Source: an uncultured Bacteroidales bacterium
Lineage (GTDB): Bacteria; Bacteroidota; Bacteroidia; Bacteroidales; UBA932
Reading direction: 5' to 3'
Length of the DNA stretch: 36,610 nt
NCBI GenBank assembly: GCA_945487035.1
Contig: CALYTI010000019.1
Location: 1-36,610, forward strand
Shown here: one piece after another, positions 5,040 through 13,978 of the stretch
Position numbering within the stretch: position 1 is the stretch's first letter
Layout: every line of letters starts with the position of its first letter
Translations under genes and position numbers: made by a program
Notes under the pieces: model-generated
The model's input: only the letters and a program-made list of their open reading frames with translations
The model's database searches: none
Told to the model about the DNA's origin: nothing

Positions 5040-6421
5040 CAAGGGCACCGCGTACAAAAGTCAGGGAGCAGGATCCGAAGGTAAGGGCCTGCAATTTCGA
5101 TGAGGTAAGCCTCGGCTTCAATCTGGAAGAGGCACAGCAGGAGGCCGCAAGATGCCTTCACTGCAAGAACCCGCGCTGCGTTGCCGCCTGCCCTGTAAAC
5201 ATCAGCATTTCTGAATTCATAGAAAAAATTAAGGAGGGTGATATACTCGGCGCCGCTACAATCATTGCTGCCGATTCCTCACTTCCTGCAGTCTGCGGCC
5301 GCGTATGTCCGCAGGAGACCCAGTGCGAGGGCAGCTGCATACTCGGTTTCAAGGGCGAGAGTGTGGCCATAGGCAACCTCGAGCGTTTCGCAGCCGACTG
5401 GTGCCGCGAGAACGGAGTGGCTCCGAAGGCCGAACTCGAAAAGGTCGGAAACGGACAGAAGGTAGCCGTAGTGGGCTCCGGCCCTGCCGGTCTTGCCTGC
5501 GCGAGCGACCTCGCGAAATGGGGCTTCGACGTGACCATATTCGAGGCTCTTCACAAAGTGGGCGGCGTGCTGGTTTACGGCATCCCTGAGTTCCGTCTTC
5601 CTAAGGATACAGTGCTTGCGCACGAAATAGAGGAAGTACGCCGGCTCGGAGTGAAAATAGAGACTGACGTCATAATAGGCCGCACCCTCACCATTGACGA
5701 TCTCTTCGACAAGGAAGGCTTCAAGGCCGTATTCGTAGGGTCAGGAGCCGGTCTTCCGAAGTTTATGGGCATACCGGGAGAGAACTGCAACGGAGTATTC
5801 TCCGCCAACGAGTTCCTTACCCGCAACAACCTGATGAAGGCCTACAGGGACGATTACCTGACTCCTATCCACGCCGGCCGCAAGGTATGCGTAGTGGGCG
5901 GAGGCAATGTGGCAATGGACGCGGCGCGCACGGCTCTGAGGCTCGGCGCCGAAGTGCACATCGTTTACCGCCGCACCGAGAACGAGCTGCCGGCGCGCCG
6001 CGAAGAAGTGCACCACGCCAAGGCCGAAGGCATTATCTTCGATATGCTCACCAACCCTGTTGAGGTAATAGGGGACGAAAACGGCTGGGTCAAGGCCCTG
6101 CGCTGCGTGCGCATGGAGCTCGGAGAGCCGGACGAGTCCGGACGCCGCTCCCCGGTCGTAATCCCGGGTTCCGAGTTCGAAATAGAGACCGAGACCGTCA
6201 TAATGGCCCTCGGCACCTCACCTAACCCGCTGATTGCCAATACTACCGAAGGGCTGCAGACCACCCGCAGGGGAGGTATCGTAGCAGACGAGACCGGCGC
6301 CACCACCCGCGAGGGAGTATTTGCCGGAGGCGATGCGGTAACAGGCGCCGCCACCGTCATCCTCGCGATGGGTGCGGGACGCAAGGCGGCTGCCGCCATC
6401 AGGGAATATCTCACAAAGTAG
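5036..6421 (+). CDS. nfnB: NADPH-dependent glutamate-synthase-beta-like flavoprotein, large subunit (NfnB/GltA-like)
   Basis: 461 residues, standard for the GltD/NfnB family. N-terminal iron-sulfur ligands are visible as C40-x2-C43-x4-C48-x3-C52 and C87-x3-C91-x5-C97-x3-C101, placed as for two [4Fe-4S] clusters. 'VAVVGSGPAGLACASDL' (from about 143) is the FAD Rossmann motif. 'VCVVGGGNVAMDAA' (from about 284) is the NADPH Rossmann motif. The C-terminal 'GVFAGGDAVTGAATVILAMGAG' completes the FAD site. No partner glutamate synthase alpha subunit is nearby; the partner is the small flavoprotein subunit just upstream, which favours the Nfn-type enzyme over true glutamate synthase. Its stop is one base from the stop of the convergent regulator gene, with no terminator visible between them. 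Confidence 0.88.
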   Translation: MTRAPRTKVREQDPKVRACNFDEVSLGFNLEEAQQEAARCLHCKNPRCVAACPVNISISEFIEKIKEGDILGAATIIAADSSLPAVCGRVCPQETQCEGSCILGFKGESVAIGNLERFAADWCRENGVAPKAELEKVGNGQKVAVVGSGPAGLACASDLAKWGFDVTIFEALHKVGGVLVYGIPEFRLPKDTVLAHEIEEVRRLGVKIETDVIIGRTLTIDDLFDKEGFKAVFVGSGAGLPKFMGIPGENCNGVFSANEFLTRNNLMKAYRDDYLTPIHAGRKVCVVGGGNVAMDAARTALRLGAEVHIVYRRTENELPARREEVHHAKAEGIIFDMLTNPVEVIGDENGWVKALRCVRMELGEPDESGRRSPVVIPGSEFEIETETVIMALGTSPNPLIANTTEGLQTTRRGGIVADETGATTREGVFAGGDAVTGAATVILAMGAGRKAAAAIREYLTK

Positions 6422-6422
6422 C

Positions 6423-7418
6423 TTAAGCTGATTCCCCGGCGACCATAATCGGGGACAGTCTCAATTGGGAGCCGCAGTTTGAGGCTCCCTTTATTTTGTC
6501 CAGCAGGATTTTCACCGCGAGCTTCGCCATATCCTCCACAGGCTGGCTGATGCGCGTGATGGACGGCGTCATATAGTCCATATACAGATTGTTATCGAAG
6601 GAGATGAGCGCAACGTCCTCAGGGATGCGCAACCCAGCTTCGCGAATGGCCTTCAGCGCCCCCAGCATAATGGTGTTGCTCAGGGCAAATATTGCCGTGG
6701 GCCTCTGGGCACGGCTCATCAGAAGCTTGGTCTCAAGGTAGCCGTTCTGCACGGAAAACTCATTGCCTATGATATCTATATCCTGCGCAAGTCCCTCATC
6801 TTCCATAGCTTTCACATAGCCGCGCACCCTTTCCTTGTTGGGCATAGAGCTCTGCACCCCCTGGATGCAGCTGATCCGGGTGTGGCCGCGTGAGAGCAGG
6901 TGCCTTGTGGCATCGAGCCCTCCCTGGTAGTTGTTGGTGGTAACATAGGGTAGGGAAGTATCTTCATAATACCTGTCTATCAGCACAACCGGAATCTGGG
7001 CGCTGAGCATCTCCAGATCCATTCCTTTCTCCCCGCAAGGGACTGCGAGGATTCCGTCCACCTGTCGGGAAATAAGAGACCTTGCGCTCTCGGATAGCCT
7101 CTGCTCGCTTTCCATAGTGTCCACCACTATGGTGGTATATCCCGCGCTGTTCAGCTCCGTAATGATAACGCTCGCCATATCGGCAAAATACGGGTTTGCT
7201 ACGGAAGGCAGCAGCAGTCCTATTGTGTTGGACCGGCGGGTGCGCAAACTTTGCGCAGCTACGCTGGGAGAGTAGTTGCAGCGGCGGGCTTCACGCAGCA
7301 CGGCGTTGACTGTATCGGGACTTATGCGGTATTTTTCCGCTTTTCCGCTCAAAACTCTTGAAATCGTTGTCGCAGAATAGCCAAGCCTTTCTGCCATAGT
7401 GGATAAGGTCTCTTTCAT
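6423..7418 (-). CDS. LacI-family transcriptional regulator
   Basis: 331 residues. Residues 4-26 form the LacI helix-turn-helix ('STMAERLGYSATTISRVLSG') followed by hinge-helix residues ('SVAAQSLRTRRSNTIGLLLP'). The rest is a periplasmic-binding-protein-like sensor domain ('SNTIGLLLPSVANPYFADM', 'DGILAVP', 'PTAIFALSN', 'DVALISFDN'), which in this family binds a sugar or nucleoside effector. It is transcribed divergently from ribokinase and the downstream uptake genes, so it is the probable local regulator. Its own promoter contains two TTGCGCA motifs, suggesting autoregulation. Ribose or a ribose derivative is the most likely effector, inferred from context only. Confidence 0.9.
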   Translation of the reverse strand: MKETLSTMAERLGYSATTISRVLSGKAEKYRISPDTVNAVLREARRCNYSPSVAAQSLRTRRSNTIGLLLPSVANPYFADMASVIITELNSAGYTTIVVDTMESEQRLSESARSLISRQVDGILAVPCGEKGMDLEMLSAQIPVVLIDRYYEDTSLPYVTTNNYQGGLDATRHLLSRGHTRISCIQGVQSSMPNKERVRGYVKAMEDEGLAQDIDIIGNEFSVQNGYLETKLLMSRAQRPTAIFALSNTIMLGALKAIREAGLRIPEDVALISFDNNLYMDYMTPSITRISQPVEDMAKLAVKILLDKIKGASNCGSQLRLSPIMVAGESA

Positions 7419-7439
7419 AGGAGTGTTATCTTGTGGTAT

Positions 7440-7478
7440 TTGCGCAACAAAATTAAATTATTGCGCAGACATAAACAA
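7440..7478 (-). promoter_or_regulatory. Promoter of the LacI-type regulator with two TTGCGCA sites
   Basis: On the minus strand TTG (complement of 7476-7478), a 20-nt spacer and TAATTTTG (complement of 7448-7455) match the Bacteroidetes -33/-7 pattern. TTGCGCAA, itself palindromic, lies at 7440-7447 directly against the -7 box. TTGCGCA recurs at 7461-7467 within the spacer, exactly 21 bp away (two helical turns). Occupation of these sites would block the promoter. Confidence 0.5.
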
Positions 7479-7527
7479 TATTTTTATAAAATTAAGTCCG
7501 ATACTTAAATCTGTTTATGTGGTTTTA

Positions 7528-7568
7528 TCGCTACTTTAGCGAAGAAAAAAGATAGCGCAATCGTTATC
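7528..7568 (+). promoter_or_regulatory. Candidate operators upstream of ribokinase
   Basis: TCGCTA-ctt-TAGCGA (7528-7542) is a perfect inverted repeat. GATAGCG-caat-CGTTATC (7551-7568) is an inverted repeat with one mismatch and contains GCGCAA, the complement of the TTGCGC seen in the regulator's promoter. TACTTTAG at 7532-7539 is one base from the -7 consensus. Both palindromes lie 29-70 bp before the ribokinase ATG, where an operator would be expected. Confidence 0.4.
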
Positions 7569-7596
7569 GCACTAAAACTAAATTATTCAATTTATA

Positions 7597-8487
7597 ATGG
7601 GAAATACTAAAGTTGTAGTAATCGGCAGCAGCAACACCGATATGACTATAAAAGCGGAACGCCTGCCGAAGCCGGGTGAGACCATACTTGGAGGAATCTT
7701 TGTAATGGGTCCCGGAGGCAAGGGCGCCAATCAGGCCGTAGCGGCACGCCGGCTCGGGGCTGACGTGAGCTTTATCTGCAAAGTAGGAAAGGATATTTTC
7801 GGAGACAATGCAATTGAGGGCTACAGGAAGGAAGGTATCGACACCTCCCGCATCCTGCGTTCCGACAAGGCTTCGGGTACAGCCCTGATTCTGGTGGATG
7901 CCAAGGCCGAGAACTGCATTTCTGTGGCTCCGGGAGCCAACGGCGACCTGTCTCCCGAAGACATAGACAGCGTTGCTGATGTCATCCGCAGTGCGGGCTA
8001 TCTCATCCTTCAGCTCGAAATCCCGGTGGAAAGCGTGCTTCGCGCAGCCAGGATTGCCCACGAGGCGGGGGTATATGTCATCCTCAACCCGGCTCCGGCC
8101 TGCCCTCTGCCAAGGGAGCTGTTCAGCTATGTATCTCTTATTACTCCGAACCAGACCGAATCCGCCCTGCTCACAGGAATCGAGGACAATCTTGATGCGG
8201 CCGTGGACAAACTGCTGGAAATGGGCGTAAAGGATGTGGTCGTTACTCTCGGAAGCAAGGGCTCTATGGTTGTTTCCGGAGGAGAACGCACATTCGTTCC
8301 TTCCCAAAAGGTCAATGCGGTTGACACCACCGCTGCCGGAGATACCTTCTGCGGTGCCCTCTGCGTTGCGCTCAGCGAAGGCTGCAGCCTCGTGCAGGCA
8401 GCACAGTTCGCAACCAAGGCATCGGCTCTCACGGTTCAGAAGATGGGTGCCCAGGACAGCATCCCTTACAGGTCAGATATCAAATAA
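7597..8487 (+). CDS. rbsK: Ribokinase (PfkB family)
   Basis: 296 residues. It phosphorylates ribose to ribose 5-phosphate with ATP in the cytoplasm. The N-terminal sugar-binding signature 'GSSNTDMTIKAERLPKPGET' and 'GPGGKGANQAVAARRLGADV' (PfkB signature 1, GGKGANQ) are typical of ribokinase. The C-terminal 'DTTAAGDTFCGA' is PfkB signature 2, with catalytic base D249. The small lid and overall length fit ribokinase better than fructokinase. It is the first gene of the operon read away from the LacI-type regulator; the permease follows after 17 nt. Related rus loci in Bacteroides also pair ribokinase with a permease and SusCD. Confidence 0.9.
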   Translation: MGNTKVVVIGSSNTDMTIKAERLPKPGETILGGIFVMGPGGKGANQAVAARRLGADVSFICKVGKDIFGDNAIEGYRKEGIDTSRILRSDKASGTALILVDAKAENCISVAPGANGDLSPEDIDSVADVIRSAGYLILQLEIPVESVLRAARIAHEAGVYVILNPAPACPLPRELFSYVSLITPNQTESALLTGIEDNLDAAVDKLLEMGVKDVVVTLGSKGSMVVSGGERTFVPSQKVNAVDTTAAGDTFCGALCVALSEGCSLVQAAQFATKASALTVQKMGAQDSIPYRSDIK

Positions 8488-8504
8488 TCAAACACTAATA
8501 CGTT

Positions 8505-9530
8505 ATGGTAATCGTTAACAGTTATCCGCTCGCAGTAATTCTCTGCTTCGTCATTATGCTCTGCTGGGGCTCCTGGGGAAATACCCAGAAGGCCGCAGCC
8601 AAGAGTTGGAGATACGAACTCTTCTACTGGGACTATGTGCTCGGAATGGTTGTCTTCTCCCTGCTTCTTGCGCTCACACTCGGCAGCTTCGGCCCTGAGG
8701 GACGCAGTTTCTTCCAGGATATCGCACAGGCTGATATTGCCAATATAGGATGGATAGTGCTCGGAGGCTTCATATTCAATGCTTCCAACATCCTTCTCAG
8801 CGCTTCCACCTCCATCGCCGGTATGTCCGTGGCCTTCCCTTTGGGATGCGGCCTCGCCCTGGTGCTCGGAGTGTTCAACAACCTTCGCGTGGAGATGGCT
8901 CAGGGAGCCCTCAAGAGCAATGTGCCTCTTCTCGCACTCGGAGTTGCGCTTGTGGTTATCGCAGTCATTCTCAACGGAGTAGCTTCCGGCAAGAAGGGCG
9001 GCGCCAACCAAATCAGCAAGCAGGACCAGCGCAAGGGCGTTATCCTTGCCCTCGTGGCAGGCATTGTGATGTCCTTCTTCTCATCTTTCGTGATGAGGGC
9101 TATGGACCTCAAGGATTTCGCCAATATGGAGGCTGGCAAGGTTGGACCTTACACCGCTATCGTAGTCTTCTCTCTTGCAGTGCTCGTCAGCCATTTCATC
9201 TTCGGACCTCTGGTTATGAAGAAGCCTTTCGTGGGAGAGCCTGTTTCGATGAAGGCGTACTTCAAGGGTGATGCGAAGACTCATATCGTGGGTATGCTCG
9301 GAGGTATGATTTGGTGCCTCGGTACCGCCCTCAGCTACATTGCCGCAGGCAAGGCCGGCGCATCCGTATCCTACGCTCTCGGACAGGGAGCGCCTATGGT
9401 TGCCGCCATCTGGGGTATCTTTATCTGGAAGGAGTTCAAGGGATCAAGCAGGAAGGTCTATGGCCTTCTCGGTGCGATGTTCCTCTTCTTCATCATCGGT
9501 CTCGGCCTCATTGTGGTATCCGGTAATTAA
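8505..9530 (+). CDS. DMT/RbsU-like sugar permease of the inner membrane
   Basis: 341 residues with about ten hydrophobic segments. The start 'VIVNSYPLAVILCFVIMLCWGSWGNTQK' is characteristic of a Bacteroidetes membrane-protein family annotated as multidrug DMT transporter permease and related to glucose/ribose porters and ureide permeases. Further signatures are 'FNASNILLSASTSIAGMSVAFPLGCGLALVLG' and the C-terminal 'GASVSYALGQGAPMVAAIWGIFIWKEF'. Its place directly after ribokinase and before SusC/SusD points to inner-membrane uptake of free ribose or a nucleoside; the drug-transport label is probably wrong here. The gap to SusC is 6 nt, so one transcript is likely. Confidence 0.75.
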   Translation: MVIVNSYPLAVILCFVIMLCWGSWGNTQKAAAKSWRYELFYWDYVLGMVVFSLLLALTLGSFGPEGRSFFQDIAQADIANIGWIVLGGFIFNASNILLSASTSIAGMSVAFPLGCGLALVLGVFNNLRVEMAQGALKSNVPLLALGVALVVIAVILNGVASGKKGGANQISKQDQRKGVILALVAGIVMSFFSSFVMRAMDLKDFANMEAGKVGPYTAIVVFSLAVLVSHFIFGPLVMKKPFVGEPVSMKAYFKGDAKTHIVGMLGGMIWCLGTALSYIAAGKAGASVSYALGQGAPMVAAIWGIFIWKEFKGSSRKVYGLLGAMFLFFIIGLGLIVVSGN

Positions 9531-9536
9531 CGGAAA

Positions 9537-12461
9537 ATGAAAAGATTAAGTTCGACAATAGCGCTTCTGGCCCTCAGCCTCTGTGCAGGGCTCACCGCCT
9601 CAGCCCAGACCCGTACCGTTTCCGGTTCGGTCAAGGGTTCTGACGGGGAGATACTTGCTGGCGCAACAATTCTGGATAAAGCAAACAATGCGTATGCTAT
9701 TGCTGATATCGACGGTACTTTTTCTTTGCAATCATCAGAGGGAGATGTGCTTGTTGTATCTTGTCTCGGGTATGATGACGCATCAGTCACTGTTGGGACC
9801 CTTGCATACTATGAAATTGTTCTGAATGTATCCAAGGCTACTATGCTCGACGAAACGGTCGTCATCGGCTATGGTCATACGACAAAGAAGGAGATTACCG
9901 GTTCAGTTGCCAACATAAGAGCCGAAGATTTGGATCTCGGAACTTATACCTCCGCAGCCGGAATGCTTCAGGGTAAGGTAGCAGGCCTTTCGGTGGTTAA
10001 TCCGGATGGAGGGGATCCCAACGGCTCTTTCGAGATTCTTCTTCGTGGAACCAATACTCTGAAAGCAGGCCAGGGCCCTCTCGTTATCATTGACGGTGTT
10101 GCCGGTGCGGATATCAGGAATATCAATTTCCAGGAAGTTGAGAGCATAGATGTTCTCAAGGACGGCTCAGCAGCTGCAATCTATGGTACACGGGGAACAA
10201 ATGGTGTTCTTATTATAACTACCAAAAGGGCCAAGTCAGGAACGGCATCTGTTGAGTATGACGGCCAGGTCTCAGTCCAGACCGTACGCTCAAGGGCTAT
10301 CCCGATGACTGCTGAGCAGTTCAAGTATTCCATAGAGAATTATTCTCCCGCCAATTCAAGTTCATTGTATGGTAGTGATACCGATTGGTTTGATGAGATT
10401 ACCCGAACTCCAATCAGCCATAAGCATAGTTTCGCGGTCTCCGGCGGAAGTGAGAACTTTTCCCACAGAACGGTTATCAATGTTGAACAGAATCAGGGTG
10501 TGCAGCTGAATAATCAGTCGCAGAAATATCTTTTCAAGACCAATATTTCACAAAAAGCAATTGAAGGATGGCTGAATCTTGACTACAACTTCAGTTATGT
10601 AAAGAGAATAGCCGATTATGCAAACTATGATGCATTCCGTCAGGCATTTTTCCATAATCCTACCGAACCGGTTTATGACGAAACGAATGATGTGTCCGGT
10701 GGATATTACCGCATTGTAGGTATGGATTACTACAATCCTGTGGCAATGGTTATGGAGAGATCTGACACCGGTTTTACCAATAATCTTGGAGCCAATGTCA
10801 GAGCAACCCTGAATATTCTTCCGATTAAAGGTCTCAAGTGGGACAATTTTGTCAGCTACAATACAGAAGTTTTCGAAAACCGTTCATATCGTACCCATTT
10901 CTATCCAAGTCTCATCGGAAAGGAGGGGAAAGCGGAGATTTCCAATTCTTCGTATGTTGACCTTCAGTATGAGAGCACTCTCCAATATTCCAATCTGTTC
11001 GGGAAACATAGTGTTCAGGCAGTTCTTGGATATTCTTGGCAGCGCGGCGAAAGCCGGAGCAGTTCAATGGAGAATTTCGGATATGACAGTGACGTATTCC
11101 AAACTGATAACATTGGAAAGGGCTCGGCTCTGGCATTGGGACTTGCCGGAATGTCTTCATATAGGGAAGCAAACAAATACATCGCATTCTTCGGACGTGT
11201 GATGTACAACTATGATGAGAAATACCTCTTGTCTGCATCTCTGCGACGTGACGGTTCCAGCCGTTTTGGAGCCAATAACAAATGGGGATGGTTCCCGGCT
11301 GTCAGCCTTGGCTGGCGCATCAACAAGGAAGACTGGATGGAGAGCTTGACCTGGGTGTATGACCTTAAGCTTCGCGCCGGATACGGTGTTACAGGGAATC
11401 AGGATTTTGCAAATTACAAATCCCTGCTTCTTATGGAGCCAAAGGGCTATTTCTATTACAACGGGGCTTGGATTAATTCTTACTCGCCTGTCAGCAATGC
11501 CAATCCTGATTTGGCCTGGGAAAAAAAGAAAGAGTTCAACATAGGTCTCGATTACGGATTCCTTGACGGCAGAATAGGAGGCTGTATCGATTACTACTAC
11601 AGGTTGACAACAGACCTTCTTTATGAGTATAATGTGCCTGTCCCTCCATATGACTATCGCACTATGTTTACAAATGTAGGGTCAATAAGCAACACCGGAA
11701 TAGAATTCACTCTCTATGCCACTCCAATCAAAAACGGTGTTGTTACCTGGAGCACCTCATTTACTGCCGCTCACAATAAGAACAAGCTCATCAGTTTTAC
11801 GGATGAGACATACTCTGATACCTCATATCGTATCGGTTGGCTCAATACTCCGATAGGGGAGTACTGTCAGAGGCTGGTTGAGGGAGAGAGTCTTGGCTCT
11901 TTTTATGGTCCAAAGTTCAAATATGTGGATCCGGATACGGGAAAGGACAAACTCGAAAACTCAATTGCAGGCTCTGTAGCTGAGGGCGATTGGGAAAATC
12001 TCGGCACGGCTTATCCTGTTGCTACTTTGGGATGGAACAATAATTTGAAAGTGGGCAATTTCGGAATCAGTCTTTCTCTCCGTTCCGGAATCGGAGGCAA
12101 AGTGTTTAATACTATGCGTGCGGAATTTGAGAATATCAATGCCATAGGATTAAAAAATATTATGGCATCTTGGTTGGACCAGCCATATTTTACCGGACAG
12201 GTGACATATTCTTCCAAGTATCTTGAAGATGCAACATATCTTAAAGTGGATAATCTGACTTTCACATATGATATCCCTGTCAGGTCCGGATTGGTTAAGG
12301 GAATAACTCTATCTCTTACAGGACAAGACCTGCTGTGCCTTACCGCATATTCCGGAGTCGATCCCGAAGTAAATCTTGGTGGCCTTACTCCGGGTATTGA
12401 GGGGCAGAGCTATTATCCGAGAACAAGAACATTTACGTTTGGCGCTAAACTCAGATTCTAA
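9537..12461 (+). CDS. SusC/RagA-type TonB-dependent outer-membrane transporter
   Basis: 974 residues. A signal peptide (MKRLSSTIALLALSL...ASAQT) is followed by a carboxypeptidase-regulatory-like beta domain (about 26-108; 'GSVKGSDGEILAGATI'). The linking segment 'LDETVVIGYG' precedes the plug domain ('ITGSVANIRAEDL', 'PLVIIDGVAGADI', 'VESIDVLKDGSAAAIYGTRG'). A beta barrel ends in the terminal signature 'FTFGAKLRF'. It takes up oligomeric or conjugated substrate across the outer membrane using TonB energy and forms a complex with the SusD-like lipoprotein encoded next. Substrate specificity cannot be read directly; neighbours point to ribosyl compounds. Its base composition is noticeably more AT-rich than the ARH genes downstream. 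Confidence 0.93.
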   Translation: MKRLSSTIALLALSLCAGLTASAQTRTVSGSVKGSDGEILAGATILDKANNAYAIADIDGTFSLQSSEGDVLVVSCLGYDDASVTVGTLAYYEIVLNVSKATMLDETVVIGYGHTTKKEITGSVANIRAEDLDLGTYTSAAGMLQGKVAGLSVVNPDGGDPNGSFEILLRGTNTLKAGQGPLVIIDGVAGADIRNINFQEVESIDVLKDGSAAAIYGTRGTNGVLIITTKRAKSGTASVEYDGQVSVQTVRSRAIPMTAEQFKYSIENYSPANSSSLYGSDTDWFDEITRTPISHKHSFAVSGGSENFSHRTVINVEQNQGVQLNNQSQKYLFKTNISQKAIEGWLNLDYNFSYVKRIADYANYDAFRQAFFHNPTEPVYDETNDVSGGYYRIVGMDYYNPVAMVMERSDTGFTNNLGANVRATLNILPIKGLKWDNFVSYNTEVFENRSYRTHFYPSLIGKEGKAEISNSSYVDLQYESTLQYSNLFGKHSVQAVLGYSWQRGESRSSSMENFGYDSDVFQTDNIGKGSALALGLAGMSSYREANKYIAFFGRVMYNYDEKYLLSASLRRDGSSRFGANNKWGWFPAVSLGWRINKEDWMESLTWVYDLKLRAGYGVTGNQDFANYKSLLLMEPKGYFYYNGAWINSYSPVSNANPDLAWEKKKEFNIGLDYGFLDGRIGGCIDYYYRLTTDLLYEYNVPVPPYDYRTMFTNVGSISNTGIEFTLYATPIKNGVVTWSTSFTAAHNKNKLISFTDETYSDTSYRIGWLNTPIGEYCQRLVEGESLGSFYGPKFKYVDPDTGKDKLENSIAGSVAEGDWENLGTAYPVATLGWNNNLKVGNFGISLSLRSGIGGKVFNTMRAEFENINAIGLKNIMASWLDQPYFTGQVTYSSKYLEDATYLKVDNLTFTYDIPVRSGLVKGITLSLTGQDLLCLTAYSGVDPEVNLGGLTPGIEGQSYYPRTRTFTFGAKLRF

Positions 12462-12464
12462 GGT

Positions 12465-13976
12465 ATGAAGAAATATATAGGAATTATCGCTTTGATTGCT
12501 CTTGCAACAACAGCCTGTACCAATTTGGATGAGGAAATATATTCGTCCATACCGAAGGACAATTTCTTCTCGTCCAAAGAACAACTGATAGTGTATTCGG
12601 CTCGTGCCTACACTAAACTTCAGGCCTGGGGCTCGGAACAGAGTATATGGACTCTGAACCTTCAGCTGGGGAACGAGATTGCAGCGCCGAAAAACAGCGT
12701 GAATGACTGGGTTGATCCACGGTATTACGAGCTTCAGACTCATAATGTCCCGGCTTCCAACAAGTTGAATCGGATGGGGTGGGACTATTGCTTTGACGGC
12801 ATCGCTGCTTGTAATGATGTCCTTTATGAGGTGATGAATTCAAGCGTCGAGTTTGATGGGAAAGAAATGATAATTTCCGAAATGCGGGTATTGAGGGCAT
12901 TCTTTTATTTTCTTGCCGTTGATAATTGGGCGAATGTTCCGTTTTCCATTGACAAAGGAGACAAGTCCACCCCGCCACAAAAAGGACGCGATTTCCTGGT
13001 CCCTTTCATAGAAGAGGAAATTATAGAGAGTCTTCCATATCTGATGGATTCCAATGATTTGAAGAGTTATGGAAGAGTAACCAAAGGAATGGCCAATACT
13101 CTTTTGGCAAAGCTCTACCTCAATTGGGAAGTATGGTGCGGGACGAGCAGATGGGCAGATGCTGAAGCCGCCTGCAAGGCAGTGATGGATAGTAAGCTGT
13201 ACACTCTGGCTTCCGCATACGAGGATAACTTTAAGGTAAAGAATGAAGGCTCTACGGAACAGATTTTTGCAATCCCGTACAGTACTGTTTATACAGAATC
13301 GGATCACAATGATTTTGTAATTTTCATAATGACTCTTCCAGTTACGCTCTGTAAAAAATACAATATTCCAGCAGCCGGATGGGACGGGTTCATTTGTCAG
13401 CCTGATTATTTCAAAACTTATTCTGAAGGGGATGTAAGAAAAGACAAGACCTGGATATTCGGGCAGCAGGCTGATGCTTCAGGCGCTCCGATAGATGGAT
13501 ACATCATAGATCCCGATTATCCGGCGGAAAATTACAGCCTCGGACGTCCGGAGCTCAATGGCGCCAGAATCGGTAAATGGGAGTATCAGACAGATGGCCT
13601 TCTCACGAGTGACCAGACAAGTATGGATAATGATTTCTTTATCTTCAGGTATGCCGATGTCGTGCTGATGTATGTAGAGGCGCTAGTCCGTCAGGGAAGG
13701 GTTGCAGAAGCCGCTGCTTTGCCGGAGTTTATTGCTATCCGAAAACGGGCTGGACTTTCACCGATAGCCTCCGACGATTTGAACCTGGACTCTTTATTTA
13801 TCGAGCGTTCTCACGAGTTGTGTCTTGAGGGATGGCAGCGTCAGGATCTTATCCGTTTCGGGAAATACCAGGACGCTTGGTGGTGCAAGCCTAGAACATC
13901 AGATGAACATGTGATTCTACCTATACCTAAGGAAAGGATTGGAACCGGTAATTTGACTCAAAACACAGGATATTGA
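12465..13976 (+). CDS. SusD/RagB-type nutrient-binding lipoprotein
   Basis: 503 residues. The signal peptide ends at 'ATTAC' with Cys as lipid anchor, followed by TNLDEE; this acidic stretch resembles the Bacteroides lipoprotein export signal for the cell surface. The N-terminal SusD region ('SSIPKDNFFSSKEQLIVY'), central TPR-like helices ('EMRVLRAFFYFLAVDNWANVPF') and the C-terminal signature ('ERSHELCLEGWQRQDLIRFGKY', then 'PIPKERIGTGNLTQNTGY') are all present. It would act as the lid of the SusC barrel, capturing substrate outside the cell. The gene begins 3 nt after the SusC stop. Confidence 0.93.
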   Translation: MKKYIGIIALIALATTACTNLDEEIYSSIPKDNFFSSKEQLIVYSARAYTKLQAWGSEQSIWTLNLQLGNEIAAPKNSVNDWVDPRYYELQTHNVPASNKLNRMGWDYCFDGIAACNDVLYEVMNSSVEFDGKEMIISEMRVLRAFFYFLAVDNWANVPFSIDKGDKSTPPQKGRDFLVPFIEEEIIESLPYLMDSNDLKSYGRVTKGMANTLLAKLYLNWEVWCGTSRWADAEAACKAVMDSKLYTLASAYEDNFKVKNEGSTEQIFAIPYSTVYTESDHNDFVIFIMTLPVTLCKKYNIPAAGWDGFICQPDYFKTYSEGDVRKDKTWIFGQQADASGAPIDGYIIDPDYPAENYSLGRPELNGARIGKWEYQTDGLLTSDQTSMDNDFFIFRYADVVLMYVEALVRQGRVAEAAALPEFIAIRKRAGLSPIASDDLNLDSLFIERSHELCLEGWQRQDLIRFGKYQDAWWCKPRTSDEHVILPIPKERIGTGNLTQNTGY

Positions 13977-13978
13977 TA

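Noticed and set aside
5036..6421. True glutamate synthase beta subunit (gltD)
   Set aside because: No alpha subunit is adjacent, and the coupled partner upstream is an NfnA/DHOD electron-transfer-type flavoprotein.
8505..9530. Multidrug exporter
   Set aside because: The family label is generic; operon position between ribokinase and SusC/SusD supports sugar or nucleoside uptake.
13973..13978. TTG start for the double-ARH gene
   Set aside because: It overlaps the SusD stop, and ATG 13979 begins a clean lipoprotein signal peptide.
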